Translations under genes and position numbers: made by a program
Shown: positions 1-9,518 of the stretch, one piece after another
Position numbering within the stretch: the first letter of the stretch is position 1
Layout: each line of letters opens with the position of its first letter
Source: Synechococcus sp. KORDI-49
GTDB lineage: Bacteria > Cyanobacteriota > Cyanobacteriia > PCC-6307 > Cyanobiaceae
Assembly (NCBI RefSeq): GCF_000737575.1
Contig: NZ_CP006270.1
Coordinates: 1,119,163 to 1,183,162, forward strand
Direction of reading: 5' to 3'
DNA: 64,000 nt
Notes under the pieces: model-generated
The model's input: only the letters and a program-made list of their open reading frames with translations
Told to the model about the DNA's origin: nothing
The model's database searches: none

Positions 1-351
1 CATGGAGCAGCAGCTAGTCTCAGAATCAAGGCCTAAACATTCACGCACAAACAGAAGCGTTCTTGTGTTGAGTCGGAAAGCTTTGGGGTGAAGCAACCAA
101 GGCAAGAGATCCTGAATGATTTGCTTAAGCTGCTCTTTATGAACAGAGGTTGTGATCTCCAACTCGAGTGCCACAGGCAAACCTGCGTCAATCGCAAATA
201 GTGAGGATGCCTCGTCCAAAGGAATGGATCCATCCGACTGGATCCTCAATGAAACCAACCAGCCAGCGACCCCAAGGCATCTTGCGGCCTCGAGCGACTC
301 AGAGGCCTGAGCAACCTCCACAAGGGGCAGACGACAAAGCCAACGTGCCAT
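1..351 (-). CDS. unknown protein, 3' part outside window
   Basis: An open frame runs from an ATG at 351 to the left edge without a stop (117 codons seen). An in-frame TAA lies just upstream of the ATG, which fixes the start. The visible part begins MARWLCRLPLVEVAQAS and looks like a normal soluble alpha/beta protein. I recognise no family. It is divergent from the next gene, with about 50 bp between the starts. The overlapping plus-strand frame at 168-404 is judged to be its antisense shadow. Confidence 0.6.
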   Translation of the reverse strand, partial: MARWLCRLPLVEVAQASESLEAARCLGVAGWLVSLRIQSDGSIPLDEASSLFAIDAGLPVALELEITTSVHKEQLKQIIQDLLPWLLHPKAFRLNTRTLLFVRECLGLDSETSCCSM

Positions 352-400
352 GCCCTGACATTAGGCCGATCATGATGCCAGAACCGGTCGACGCCCCTAC

Positions 401-961
401 ATGACCTCTTGGAGTTCACCCTTCCCCTGCAACCAGCTGATCAGACAGCAGCTTGAAGATGCTGATATACAAAATATTGAATTTCCAGGGCCTCCGAATT
501 CCCTGATCGTGGTACCCAGACCGGATGATGTCTTAAGAATTTGGGCAGACGAGACAAAGGTTACAACTGACTTGCTGCAACAACTCGAACAAGGACTGGA
601 CCAGGTTCGCGTAATTCAACAGGCTGGAAGACACAAGGTTCTAGCTGAATGTCAAATACCAAATCACCTCGGCAAGCAAACCAAAAATGCCAAGGAACCT
701 GATAGCTATATCGCCTTTCTCCTGCTTCAATTGCCCGAACTGATCAAGACCTATTTAGACATTGATCCGGCCTATTATCAGCGACTCAAACAAGCATCAG
801 CAAGCACCAAATCCGTACTGCAGCAGTGGCTTTCCGTACAAAGCCAACTCGAGAAACAGCGATCAATCCATTCAAGGATTGAGTCGCTGATGGAACAACA
901 AAGAGATCAGCAACGCCGTATCCTTCGACTGCTTATTTCACTGAAGGGAAACGGCCAGTAG
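401..961 (+). CDS. unknown 186-aa protein with helical C-terminus
   Basis: Base composition is less GC-rich than the genes to its right. The first 90 residues look alpha/beta; the last 60 (from about KSVLQQWLSVQSQLEKQ) are rich in Q, R, E and L and probably form a coiled coil. There is no signal peptide or membrane segment. It converges with the next gene and overlaps its 3' end by about 29 bp. Its position beside a type I secretion operon hints at a link, but nothing in the sequence proves it. No family recognised. Confidence 0.55.
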   Translation: MTSWSSPFPCNQLIRQQLEDADIQNIEFPGPPNSLIVVPRPDDVLRIWADETKVTTDLLQQLEQGLDQVRVIQQAGRHKVLAECQIPNHLGKQTKNAKEPDSYIAFLLLQLPELIKTYLDIDPAYYQRLKQASASTKSVLQQWLSVQSQLEKQRSIHSRIESLMEQQRDQQRRILRLLISLKGNGQ

Positions 962-1943
962 GAGTTGCACCAAGTTGTGCGCTGATTTCTGAAAAAACGA
1001 TTTCTGATATCTCTACGGACAATTCCTGGTACTGCAACCAATCTGGAATAGCCCCCCAGGAAGAATCCTCCAAGCTCCGCCGCTTCTGCAAGACAGACAA
1101 CAAACCCATTTCGATCACATCACTGTCGGGATCCATCAGAAGCGCGTCACGTAACGAGCTCACGGCTTGATTCAGCTGACCAGACCGAGCCATCGCCTCT
1201 GCTTGCCGCACCCGTTCCAGCGCCAGACGTTGATTCCGCTGACGTTCCGCTGCGTAGTAGTAGTGCCCCAAAAGCCCCTCCACCATCGATTGGATCTCAG
1301 TGTCATCACTCGCCGCGGCCATCCCCCGCCAGGCGTCACAGGCTTCCTCTGCGCGCTCCAGCTGCACCAACGCTCGAGCCCGGTTGTCCTGCAGCCATGG
1401 AGATTGATACCCCTTCTCCAGAGCCAGATCCATCAACGCCAGAGAGAACTCAGCCTGATCCGCCTCCCGAGCCGCAATCGCTTCTTCCAGGAGAGCGTGT
1501 TCAAAAGCCGGTGAAGGCTGCTGCTCAGCAGTCAGCCGCTGCAGCCGCAAATCAAAGCTTGCCGCCAGCTGCTGCGCTGCTGCCAGAAAGGCAGGCTGTT
1601 GAGCCTCCAACTGCAGCCGCTTGAGCATGGCCTGAGCAGCTGTCTTCAAAGCGTCGTCCTGGCCAGCAGCCAGCTGCTGCCAGATCGCCTCGGCCTCCTC
1701 ACGCCGCTGCAGCTGCAGCAGGCACCGCGCCCGGTGGTCAGCAATCCAGCCGTGACGAAGCCCCCGAGCCTCAACAGCCTCCAGAAGTTGCAGAGCCAGC
1801 TCCGCCCGCCCCTCCTGCCAGAGCCCCTGGGCCTCCTTCAGCAGACCCTTCACGGGAGCGGCCTCTGCACCGGCGTCCTGTAGGTGCCGCGGCGCAATTC
1901 CCAGCCGATGGCAGTCCTCCAGCAGCTGCTCCAGCAGATCCAT
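933..1943 (-). CDS. TPR-like helical repeat protein
   Basis: The 336-aa product is almost entirely helical, with repeated A/L/E/Q-rich helix pairs such as ALQLLEAVEARGLRHGWIADHRA and later SLALMDLALEKGYQSPWLQDNRA. This suggests degenerate TPR-type repeats, which usually serve as protein-binding scaffolds. I chose the internal ATG at 1943 (MDLLEQLLEDC). The longer frame starts at 2006, inside the start codon of the divergent ABC exporter gene, leaving no room for promoters. It may assist the adjacent secretion system; that is inference from position only. Confidence 0.6.
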   Translation of the reverse strand: MDLLEQLLEDCHRLGIAPRHLQDAGAEAAPVKGLLKEAQGLWQEGRAELALQLLEAVEARGLRHGWIADHRARCLLQLQRREEAEAIWQQLAAGQDDALKTAAQAMLKRLQLEAQQPAFLAAAQQLAASFDLRLQRLTAEQQPSPAFEHALLEEAIAAREADQAEFSLALMDLALEKGYQSPWLQDNRARALVQLERAEEACDAWRGMAAASDDTEIQSMVEGLLGHYYYAAERQRNQRLALERVRQAEAMARSGQLNQAVSSLRDALLMDPDSDVIEMGLLSVLQKRRSLEDSSWGAIPDWLQYQELSVEISEIVFSEISAQLGATPTGRFPSVK

Positions 1944-2004
1944 GGCCTCAAGACACTGCGGGTACTTTGGGACGACGCGATCGCGAGGCGCACGCAGCAA
2001 CGCC

Positions 2005-4845
2005 ATGGGTCAGTCCTCCACCACCCTCACCTTGGAGGATTTGTTCGATGCACAGGGCGAAATCATTCAGCTCCAGCCTGGAGAGACCCTGCTCGAACCC
2101 GGCACAGCGCCTCCTGGCATCTGGCTGATCAAGAGCGGCAGCGTGCGCAGCCTGGCCCAGGTGCCTCCCAGCCGACAGTGGCGCACGATCGAGCGCCATG
2201 GCCCCGGAGAGCTGGTGGGATGGCTGAGCCTGCTGAACGGGCGACCGATTGAACATCTGCGCGCCGCAGAGGCCAGCGAGCTGCTGTTTCTGCCCGCAGC
2301 AGACTTTCAACAGTTCTCCAAGAACAAACCGGAACTCAGGCAGTGGTGTGCTCAACAGACCCCCGCGATTGAGGCGGTGCATCTGTTGCAGCAACTCGCT
2401 CATGCCGATCAGGGGCGCAGCCGGCAGCTGGAGCAATGGCAGCAACTACTGCCCCAGCTGCACTGGCTGGTGGATCAACCCCCGGGCCTGGCTGAGCTGG
2501 ACCTCCCCGGCCACTGGTACCGGCCGGACGCCAGCCTCTGGAGCCAGCCCGCCTCCGATCAACGGCTGCAGCAACGGCTGATCTGGCTGCCGGATCCCGA
2601 GCTGGAAGCCAATCGTGCCGCCTTTCAGGCGGAATTCGACGACCTCGTGCGCCCTGCCAAGGGTTCTGAATCAGCCAAGCGAGATCAGCCACTGCAGCTG
2701 AACCGGGCCAGCGGCCCCCGCGACATCCCGATGGCCATCTGCCAGGCGGTGGCCGAGGTCCACGGCGTGCCAGTCCACAAAGACAGCCTGTGGGATCAGA
2801 TCAACGGCCTGCTGGAGCGGCAACCGAGCCTGAATCTGTACAACATCGGCCAACTGCTGACGGGTCTGGATCTGTCGGTGGCCCTGATTCAGCTGCCCCT
2901 GCCCCAGCTGGCCCGCATTCCCACTCCGGCGGTGATCGAACACCAGGGCAGCATCGCCCTGATCGACGGCATCGACCCCGATGGCCAGCTGCGGCTGCTG
3001 GAACCGGAGCTGGGGCCACTGCGCGTGCCAGCGGCGGATCTGCTGCCCGAGGGCCAGGAACGGCTGCCGTTGCTGCTGATCCGGCGTCGCCCGGGCAGCA
3101 AGGAGAAGCGGTTCAGCTGGAGCTGGTACGGCCCCTACCTGCTGCCCCACCGCCAGGAACTGATCCAGGTGCTGGCCTGCTCGGCGGTGATGTCGGTGCT
3201 GGGCATCGTGATCGGCCTCGGCATCTTCCGCATGATCCAGGCCATCGGCGGCGGCACCGACGCCATCGATGGCGTGATCAGCATCGGCGTGATCCTGGTG
3301 GTGGCCTGCGTGCTGGAGGCGATCGTGACTGCCCTGCGCAGCCTGATCTTCACCGGCATCGCCAACCGGGTGGACATGGACACCCGCGAAACGATCCTTG
3401 ACCGGCTCGTGCGCCTGCCCCAGGGCTTCTTTGATGAACGCCCCGTCGGCCGCATCACCTACTACTTCACCCAGCTGGATCGGCTGCGGGACTTCCTGAT
3501 CGGCAAAGCCCTCACCAGCATTCTCGATTTCGGTTTCAGCTTTCTCTACCTGGCGGTGCTCTGGTGGATCAGCCCCACCCTCACCCTGATCACCCTCAGC
3601 GCCCTGCCCCTGTTCGTGGTGCTGGCCTTCATCGCCAATCCCTTGGTGGATCACCAGATCGACCGCACCGTGGCCGAGGGGGTGAAGACCAACAGCTACC
3701 TCACCGAAGCGATCACCGGCATTCAGACGATCAAGTCGCAGAACGCCGAACTGAAGACCCGCTGGGAGTTCCAGACCCGTTACGCCAGCTTCATTGGTGA
3801 GGACTACAAGCTCAAGGTGAGCGGCGAGACGATCCAGGCGCTCGCCAAGTTCATCAATGAACTGAGCTCGATCGCCCAGATGGTGGTTGGCATCTATCTG
3901 GTGTCGAGAGGTGATCTCAACATCGCGGCCCTGTTCGCCTTCCGGATCATGGGCAACAAGGTCACCGGCCCGATGATCCAGCTGGTGCAGACCTGGCAGG
4001 AGTTCAAGGTTCAGTCCAACAACCTCACACTGGCCGCCGACATCGTCGACCGCCCCACCGAACAGTCCGACCTTCAGGCCGCCAACATCCCGATGCCACC
4101 CATCGCCGGCAGCGTTTCGGTTCAAGGGGTGGACTTCCGCTACAGCGAGGACGGCCCTCAGATCCTCCACAACGTGTCGATGGAGGTGCCGGAGGGCACC
4201 TTCGTGGGCATGGTGGGCGGCTCCGGATCGGGCAAATCCACAGTGCTCAAGCTGCTCTCGCGCTTCTACGAACCAGAGAACGGCCGCATCCTGATCGACG
4301 GACTCGACATCGCCAAGGTGGAGCTTTATTCCTTGCGCCGCCAGATCGGTGTGGTGCCCCAGGACTCGCTGCTGTTCGACGGCACGATCAAGGACAACCT
4401 GCTGATGGTGAAACCGGATGCCAGCAGCGAGGAGCTGATCCGCGCCGCCCGGATCGCCTGCGCCCACGACTTCATCATGGAGCAGCCCCAGGGCTACAAC
4501 TCTCCGGTCGGCGAACGGGGTGCCGGGTTGTCTGGCGGGCAGCGGCAACGCATGGCCTTGGCCCGCGCTGTGCTGCAGAACCCCCGCCTGCTGATTCTGG
4601 ATGAGGCCACCAGTGCCCTGGATGCCCGCACCGAGCGCCAGGTGTGCCTCAACCTGTTCGACGCCTTCCGCGGCCGCACCGTTTTCTTCATCACCCACCG
4701 GCTGGCCACCGTGCGGCCGGCGGACATGATCGTGCTGATGGATCAGGGAGCGGTGATGGAGGTGGGAGACCACGCTGAGCTGATGCAGCGTCAGGGCTGG
4801 TATTACGGGCTCCATCAGAGTCAGCACCAGGAGGGGGTGAGCTGA
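2005..4845 (+). CDS. type I secretion ABC exporter, cNMP-binding-like + C39-like + TMD + NBD
   Basis: A 946-aa inner-membrane exporter. Residues 1-130 resemble a cyclic-nucleotide-binding fold (GETLLEPGTAPPGIWLIKSG). About 230-360 resembles a peptidase C39 domain but lacks the catalytic cysteine context, as in the HlyB C39-like domain that binds unprocessed substrates. About 385-640 holds six membrane segments. About 700-946 is the ATPase, with Walker A GGSGSGKST, signature LSGGQRQRMALARAVLQ and Walker B LLILDEATSAL. The start at ATG 2005 puts the first domain at the N-terminus. It overlaps the HlyD-type gene by one base (TGATG). Likely partners are that adaptor, an outer-membrane channel encoded elsewhere, and the RTX-like protein at 9.5 kb. 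Confidence 0.9.
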   Translation: MGQSSTTLTLEDLFDAQGEIIQLQPGETLLEPGTAPPGIWLIKSGSVRSLAQVPPSRQWRTIERHGPGELVGWLSLLNGRPIEHLRAAEASELLFLPAADFQQFSKNKPELRQWCAQQTPAIEAVHLLQQLAHADQGRSRQLEQWQQLLPQLHWLVDQPPGLAELDLPGHWYRPDASLWSQPASDQRLQQRLIWLPDPELEANRAAFQAEFDDLVRPAKGSESAKRDQPLQLNRASGPRDIPMAICQAVAEVHGVPVHKDSLWDQINGLLERQPSLNLYNIGQLLTGLDLSVALIQLPLPQLARIPTPAVIEHQGSIALIDGIDPDGQLRLLEPELGPLRVPAADLLPEGQERLPLLLIRRRPGSKEKRFSWSWYGPYLLPHRQELIQVLACSAVMSVLGIVIGLGIFRMIQAIGGGTDAIDGVISIGVILVVACVLEAIVTALRSLIFTGIANRVDMDTRETILDRLVRLPQGFFDERPVGRITYYFTQLDRLRDFLIGKALTSILDFGFSFLYLAVLWWISPTLTLITLSALPLFVVLAFIANPLVDHQIDRTVAEGVKTNSYLTEAITGIQTIKSQNAELKTRWEFQTRYASFIGEDYKLKVSGETIQALAKFINELSSIAQMVVGIYLVSRGDLNIAALFAFRIMGNKVTGPMIQLVQTWQEFKVQSNNLTLAADIVDRPTEQSDLQAANIPMPPIAGSVSVQGVDFRYSEDGPQILHNVSMEVPEGTFVGMVGGSGSGKSTVLKLLSRFYEPENGRILIDGLDIAKVELYSLRRQIGVVPQDSLLFDGTIKDNLLMVKPDASSEELIRAARIACAHDFIMEQPQGYNSPVGERGAGLSGGQRQRMALARAVLQNPRLLILDEATSALDARTERQVCLNLFDAFRGRTVFFITHRLATVRPADMIVLMDQGAVMEVGDHAELMQRQGWYYGLHQSQHQEGVS

Positions 4846-6101
4846 TGCAGCCCTGGAGCTTCAATCAGCCTGTTCTGCTCAACAAATCCCGGCGCAACCG
4901 CTCGGTGCTGGTGTGGACCATCGCCGGGGCCACCGCCTTCGCCGGAGCCTGGGCCTTTCTGGCACCGCTGCCGGAGACCGTGGCTCTGCAGGGCAAGCTG
5001 CAGCCGGCCCGACCGGTGCAGGACATTGAGTCCGCCGTGGATGGTCTGGTGGCTGCGGTTCCCGTGAAGGAGGGCGACAGCGTGGCGGTGGGCGATCTGC
5101 TGGTGCGCTTCGATCCCCGCGATGCCGAAACCCGCCTGCAGGCGGCCCGCCGCAAACGCGGCCAGCTGCAAAGCCAGATCGCCATCAACCGGGTGATCCT
5201 GGGCGAGCAAGCCGAAGCGGACCTCACGGCCAATCAACAACGGCAGCTGGAGACCCAGCGCCGCAAGTACAACAGCGACAACGTCGCCGCCCGCGAGGCC
5301 CTCGCCCGCAGCACCACCCGCCTCGAAGGCCTGCGTCAGTCACTGGAAACCGCCGAGAACATCACCCTGCGCTTCAGCCGGCTGCTCCAGGACGGTGCCG
5401 CCAGTGAAATGCAGGCCCTCAGGGCCCAAACCCAGGTCGACAACTTCCGCAACCAGATCGCAGCGGAGGAACGGGAGGTGGCCCGTCTGGAGGCTCAGGC
5501 CAGCTCCACCAGCGCCGGCAGCGAATCGGAGCTGCGTCGTGCCATCGAAACCAACCTGCGTGGCATCACCGACCTCGACCGCGAAATCCGTCAGATGGAG
5601 GTGCGCCTGTCGGTGATCGACGTGCGGGCACCGATCGCCGGCGTGGTCTTCGACCTCAGCGTCAGCCCCGGCAGCGTCGTAAAGACCGCCTCCGAAGAGA
5701 AACCGCTGCTGAAGATCATTCCCCAGGATCAGCTGCAGGCGAAGGTCTACATCCCCAACAGCGCCATCGGCTTCATCCAGCCGGGGCAGCGGGCCGATGT
5801 GGCCGTCAACTCCTTCCCCCGCGGCGACTACGGCTTCATCCCCGCCACGGTGGAGCGTGTTGGCTCCGATGCCCTCACCACAGCCGAACAGCGCCGGGTG
5901 CTGGGCACCGAGGAACCGGGCCTGTTCTTCCCCGCTGTGCTGAAGCTCAGCCGCCAGACCCTGCAGGCCGGCCAGCGGCAGGTGCCGCTGCAACCGGGCA
6001 TGAGCCTGGTGGCCGATGTGCACCTGCGCAACCGCCGCTTCATCTCCTCGATCGCCGGCGGGCTCGACAATCGCCTGCGCGCCCTGGAGCGGATGCGCTG
6101 A
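4845..6101 (+). CDS. HlyD-family membrane fusion protein
   Basis: The periplasmic adaptor that bridges the ABC exporter and an outer-membrane TolC-type channel. The 418-aa protein has one membrane anchor near residues 20-45, a lipoyl-type half domain (SAVDGLVAAVPVKEGDSVAVGD), a long coiled coil at about 100-235 and the matching lipoyl and beta-barrel part at about 250-400 (VRAPIAGVVFDLSVSPGSVV). It overlaps its upstream and downstream genes by one base each (TGATG), so translation is probably coupled. Confidence 0.92.
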   Translation: MQPWSFNQPVLLNKSRRNRSVLVWTIAGATAFAGAWAFLAPLPETVALQGKLQPARPVQDIESAVDGLVAAVPVKEGDSVAVGDLLVRFDPRDAETRLQAARRKRGQLQSQIAINRVILGEQAEADLTANQQRQLETQRRKYNSDNVAAREALARSTTRLEGLRQSLETAENITLRFSRLLQDGAASEMQALRAQTQVDNFRNQIAAEEREVARLEAQASSTSAGSESELRRAIETNLRGITDLDREIRQMEVRLSVIDVRAPIAGVVFDLSVSPGSVVKTASEEKPLLKIIPQDQLQAKVYIPNSAIGFIQPGQRADVAVNSFPRGDYGFIPATVERVGSDALTTAEQRRVLGTEEPGLFFPAVLKLSRQTLQAGQRQVPLQPGMSLVADVHLRNRRFISSIAGGLDNRLRALERMR

Positions 6102-6367
6102 TGCTGCATCCCCTCTGGCCCTACCGCCCGGCCAAGGCGAGGACGCCCTTCGCGCGCCTGCGACTGCGTCTGCGCCGCCTGTGGGCCTGGCTGAAGCAGA
6201 AGCGTCAGCGCATCGCGCTGGTGCTGATCGGCTACGTGCTGGTTTGGTCCATCCCGCTGCTGCTGGGGGAGCCGCTGCTCACCGTGTTCGCACTGCTGCC
6301 GCTGCTGTTGGTGCCGCCGGTGGGCCTGCTGATCTATCGCCTGGTGTGGAAGGAGTTCCACGCATGA
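6101..6367 (+). CDS. small two-TM membrane protein in secretion operon
   Basis: An 88-aa protein with a very basic N-terminal 40 residues (R/K-rich, RLRLRLRRLWAWLKQKRQR) and two hydrophobic helices (about 42-58 and 60-78). It is locked between the adaptor gene and the isomerase gene by TGATG and ATGA overlaps, so it belongs to the secretion operon. Function unknown; it could be an accessory of the exporter. Confidence 0.75.
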   Translation: MLHPLWPYRPAKARTPFARLRLRLRRLWAWLKQKRQRIALVLIGYVLVWSIPLLLGEPLLTVFALLPLLLVPPVGLLIYRLVWKEFHA

Positions 6368-7155
6368 GCGAAACGGACTGGATCGAACTCAGGCCGGGAG
6401 TTCCCTGGACCACAGCGACGGAACTGAACCGGATCGCGCGCCAGCAGGGGCTCTGCCTGGCGATGGCCCAGGCCAGCGTCTACGACGAGATCTGTCAGGT
6501 GATCGACCTGCCCGAGCAGATCGAGCAGCGCCTGGTGACAACCTATGAGGCGGGCCAGGGCATCAACACCAGCGATCAGCGCCGGCAGTTCCTGCAGCAA
6601 CGCGGCTGGAGTGCCGAGGATCTCCGCTACTTCGCCACCAAGGGCGAGCGGGTGGCGCGGTTCCGCCACCAGGTGTTCGCCGACGAAGTGGAGCTGCGCT
6701 TCCTGGCCAGCAAACTGGACCGTGATCAGATCCACTATTCCCTGATCCGGGTGCGCAATGGCGACCTGGCCTTCGAGCTGCACCAGCGGCTTCAGGAGGG
6801 AGAAGCCAGCTTCGAGGAGCTGGCTGCCTGCTATTCCGAAGGCGATGAGCGCCACAGCGGTGGTCGCGTCGGGCCTGTGCCCCTCAGTCAGGCCCATCAA
6901 CGGGTGGTGGAGACCCTGCGCATCAGCCAACCCGGCCAGCTCTGGCCTCCCTTCTTTCTAGTGGACATCTGGCTGATCCTGCGCCTCGACGCCTGGCAGG
7001 GAGCCCGCCTGGACGACGACACGCGCACGGAGCTGCTGCAGGAGCTCTTCGACGACTGGCTGCACCAACGCGTGATGCGGCTGCTCGACGGCGAGCAGCC
7101 CGACCCGTTACCGGTCCACCTGCTCGGCCGCGAGCTGAGCAGCGATCTCGCGTAA
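6364..7155 (+). CDS. parvulin-type (PpiC) peptidyl-prolyl isomerase
   Basis: A 263-aa protein whose region at about 110-200 matches a parvulin rotamase domain (EGEASFEELAACYSEGDERH followed by GGRVGPVPLSQ). Helical flanks resemble SurA/PrsA-like chaperone arms. There is no signal peptide, so it probably acts in the cytoplasm, perhaps holding the secretion substrate unfolded. Start ATG 6364 overlaps the preceding stop (ATGA). Parvulins linked to type I secretion operons are known in cyanobacteria. It converges with the next gene and overlaps it by 48 bp. Confidence 0.82.
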   Translation: MSETDWIELRPGVPWTTATELNRIARQQGLCLAMAQASVYDEICQVIDLPEQIEQRLVTTYEAGQGINTSDQRRQFLQQRGWSAEDLRYFATKGERVARFRHQVFADEVELRFLASKLDRDQIHYSLIRVRNGDLAFELHQRLQEGEASFEELAACYSEGDERHSGGRVGPVPLSQAHQRVVETLRISQPGQLWPPFFLVDIWLILRLDAWQGARLDDDTRTELLQELFDDWLHQRVMRLLDGEQPDPLPVHLLGRELSSDLA

Positions 7156-8169
7156 GTCGCGCGTCAGCCAATCCGGCAGCTGATCGGCAGACTCCACCGT
7201 GACGCTCTCCAGCGGCACAAACAGCAGCAGGGCAAGCAGATAGCCCGCAGCCCTGGGCTGGCTCAGGTCTCGCGCCAGCGGCAACAGCTCCCGGCGGGCC
7301 CGTTCATCGGTGGCATCCAACAGCTCATCACCGAAGCCCGCCAGCAACAGAGCACGGGTGATCGCACCAACGGCCGTCTGATGCAAGGTCTGCAGCTGGG
7401 CCACCTCCACATCCAGCCACAGCTGGGCCACCACCCGCCGCAGGCCACACAACTCCTCAAGGGTCTCCTGATCCAGAGGCGTCTGCTTGTACTGGCGGAT
7501 CAGCGCCCGCATCCGCGCCAGCACCTCGGCATCGCGGAACCAGGCCATGGCCTGCTCACCGCGGCGTTGCGTCAGCGGTACCGGTGCATCCGCCCCCGCC
7601 TTCAACAGACCGGCCGGCTGGTTCAGCTGCTCCTCCAGCTCCGGTGCGCAGTAGGCCACGTAATCCCCCAGCAACCAGTCGGGCAGAACCTGCAGCGGCT
7701 GGCTCACCTTCAACGCTCCGGGCCGGGTGTACGGCATCAGGGCCAGCACCCAGCTGATCTGCCGCACCTCCTCGCCGGGTTTGGCCATGCCGTGGGCCAG
7801 CTGATCACGCCAGCGCTGCTCATCACCGGCCAGATCCTGCTGCACCAGCGGCCCCTGCAACAGCAACCGCTGCAGCGTTCCCAGCTCACCCGCGTACAGC
7901 GCCTCCAGCTGATCCACGGGCGCGTCCAACCAGAAGCGCGAGAGCCGATGACGGGCCAGACGGGCCGCCTGCAGGGTGGTGACGGTCGGCTGATGCTCCG
8001 CCTCCCGCAGCAGATCCGTGAGCCGGGCCACGGACCAGGGGGCGGCGACAGGATCCAGCTGCAGGCCCGCCCTGGCAGGCGGTGGAATCTCCACCGGGCC
8101 GGGTGCCACCAGATCAATGCGGTGCAGGTCGCCGTTCAGCCGTTGACGGATCCAGCTGCGCAGCCCCAT
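7108..8169 (-). CDS. unknown 353-aa helical protein
   Basis: The predicted protein is mainly helical, leucine- and glutamine-rich, and without signal peptide or membrane helix. It begins MGLRSWIRQRLNGDLHRIDL. It lies on the opposite strand, is convergent with the parvulin gene, and is divergent from the glycosyltransferase 55 bp away. I recognise no domain. Full length and unbroken frame argue that it is a real gene. Confidence 0.65.
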   Translation of the reverse strand: MGLRSWIRQRLNGDLHRIDLVAPGPVEIPPPARAGLQLDPVAAPWSVARLTDLLREAEHQPTVTTLQAARLARHRLSRFWLDAPVDQLEALYAGELGTLQRLLLQGPLVQQDLAGDEQRWRDQLAHGMAKPGEEVRQISWVLALMPYTRPGALKVSQPLQVLPDWLLGDYVAYCAPELEEQLNQPAGLLKAGADAPVPLTQRRGEQAMAWFRDAEVLARMRALIRQYKQTPLDQETLEELCGLRRVVAQLWLDVEVAQLQTLHQTAVGAITRALLLAGFGDELLDATDERARRELLPLARDLSQPRAAGYLLALLLFVPLESVTVESADQLPDWLTRDLREIAAQLAAEQVDR

Positions 8170-8224
8170 GGGACCATCCGAGTCAGGAGCTGGAGATTAA
8201 GCCGATCGGCATAGGGTCCTCACC

Positions 8225-9424
8225 ATGCACCTGCTGCTGATCCACCAGAACTTCCCGGGGCAGTTCCGCGACCTCGCGCCCCTGTGGCTGGCAGCCGGAC
8301 ATCAGGTGCGCGCCATCGGCTCGGAACAGCAGCCCCCCCGCGGTGAGCACTGGGAGGGGCTGATCTACCACCGCTATCACTTCGAGAATCGGGATGAGCC
8401 CTCCTTGAAGGAGCGCGCCGCCGGAGTGGCCCTGCTCTGCCGCCAGCTGCTGGAGAGCGGTGTGCGACCCGATCTGGTGCTGGCCCACAGCGCCTGGGGG
8501 GAGGCCCTGCAACTGCGGCGCATCTGGGGATCTGCCATGCCGATCGTGGTGTACCCGGAGCTGTGGGGTCATCCCCGGGCCCTTGGCTTCGGTTTCGATG
8601 ATGCGCTGGCAGGTCTGGCGCCGGTGGGCGACGGCTTCTGCCGCCAGAATCTGTTGGCTGATCTGGCCCTGGCCCAGGCGGATGCAGCCGTGGTAGCCAG
8701 CCGCAGCCAGTTGGCGAGCTTTCCGGCTCCGCTGCAACGGCAGCTCATGCTGCTGCCCGAGGGGGTGGACCTGGAGCGGATCAAGCCGGACCGACAGGCA
8801 CGGCTGAGCCTGCCGGAGCACGGGCTGGAGCTGGCGGCGGGCCAACCTCTGGTGACCCTGATCTCACGGAACCTGGAGCCGCTGCGCGGCCTGCGCCAAG
8901 CACTGCGGGCCTGGCCCCTTGTGCGTCAGCACCTGCCTCAGGCACAGCTGCTGCTGGTGGGGAAACAGGAGCAGGGCTACGGCGTGGAACCGCCCCGGGG
9001 CAGCAGCCATCTCATGGATGCATTGGAGGGCATGAATGCCAGTGGCATCAGCGTTCTGAACTGGTTAGCCCACCCCCAGATGCTGCAGCTGCTGCGCTGC
9101 AGCGGCTGCCATCTTTCCCTCAGCTACCCCTACACCCTGTCTTGGAGTGTGCTGGAAGCGATGGCCTGCGGGGCACCACTGATCAGCAACATCGGCAGCC
9201 CGATCGCCGCCGATCTGGAACACAACAAGGACGCCCTGCTGGTGCCCTTCAACGATGTGGAGGCACTAGCTCAGGCCGTGGTGGCCCTGCTGCAGGAGCC
9301 AAAACGAGCGCAACAACTGGGAGATCAGGCCCGCGAGACCATGCAGCGCTCCTTCAACCTCGCGGCTGCCGCTCAGGCCTATGAGGATCTGTTCAGCCAC
9401 CTGATCAGTCCGAAAAAGCCATAA
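8225..9424 (+). CDS. GT4-family glycosyltransferase
   Basis: A 399-aa GT-B enzyme. The N-terminal half starts MHLLLIHQNFPGQFRDLAP, typical of glycosyltransferases that begin with a glycine-rich acceptor loop. The C-terminal half has the donor-binding stretch SWSVLEAMACGAPLISNIGS with the E-x7-E type spacing. It likely transfers a sugar from a nucleotide donor to a surface glycan or to the secreted protein. A short gap (94 bp) separates it from the RTX-like gene. Confidence 0.85.
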   Translation: MHLLLIHQNFPGQFRDLAPLWLAAGHQVRAIGSEQQPPRGEHWEGLIYHRYHFENRDEPSLKERAAGVALLCRQLLESGVRPDLVLAHSAWGEALQLRRIWGSAMPIVVYPELWGHPRALGFGFDDALAGLAPVGDGFCRQNLLADLALAQADAAVVASRSQLASFPAPLQRQLMLLPEGVDLERIKPDRQARLSLPEHGLELAAGQPLVTLISRNLEPLRGLRQALRAWPLVRQHLPQAQLLLVGKQEQGYGVEPPRGSSHLMDALEGMNASGISVLNWLAHPQMLQLLRCSGCHLSLSYPYTLSWSVLEAMACGAPLISNIGSPIAADLEHNKDALLVPFNDVEALAQAVVALLQEPKRAQQLGDQARETMQRSFNLAAAAQAYEDLFSHLISPKKP

Positions 9425-9518
9425 AAGCAAGGGCGTCAGGTGGTGAGGTGGCCACAAGAGGTGCATCTTTCATCCGAAAGCCTTACATTTCCGCGGAAGC
9501 GTCTCTATTCCATTCCCC

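Noticed and set aside
2671-4827. Long minus-strand frame (718 aa) opposite the ABC exporter
   Set aside because: Histidine-, aspartate- and glutamine-rich translation with no domain; an antisense shadow of a GC-rich gene. Similar shadows opposite smc (40196-42523), accC (47077-48840) and the ABC transporter at 51.8-53.6 kb were also dropped.
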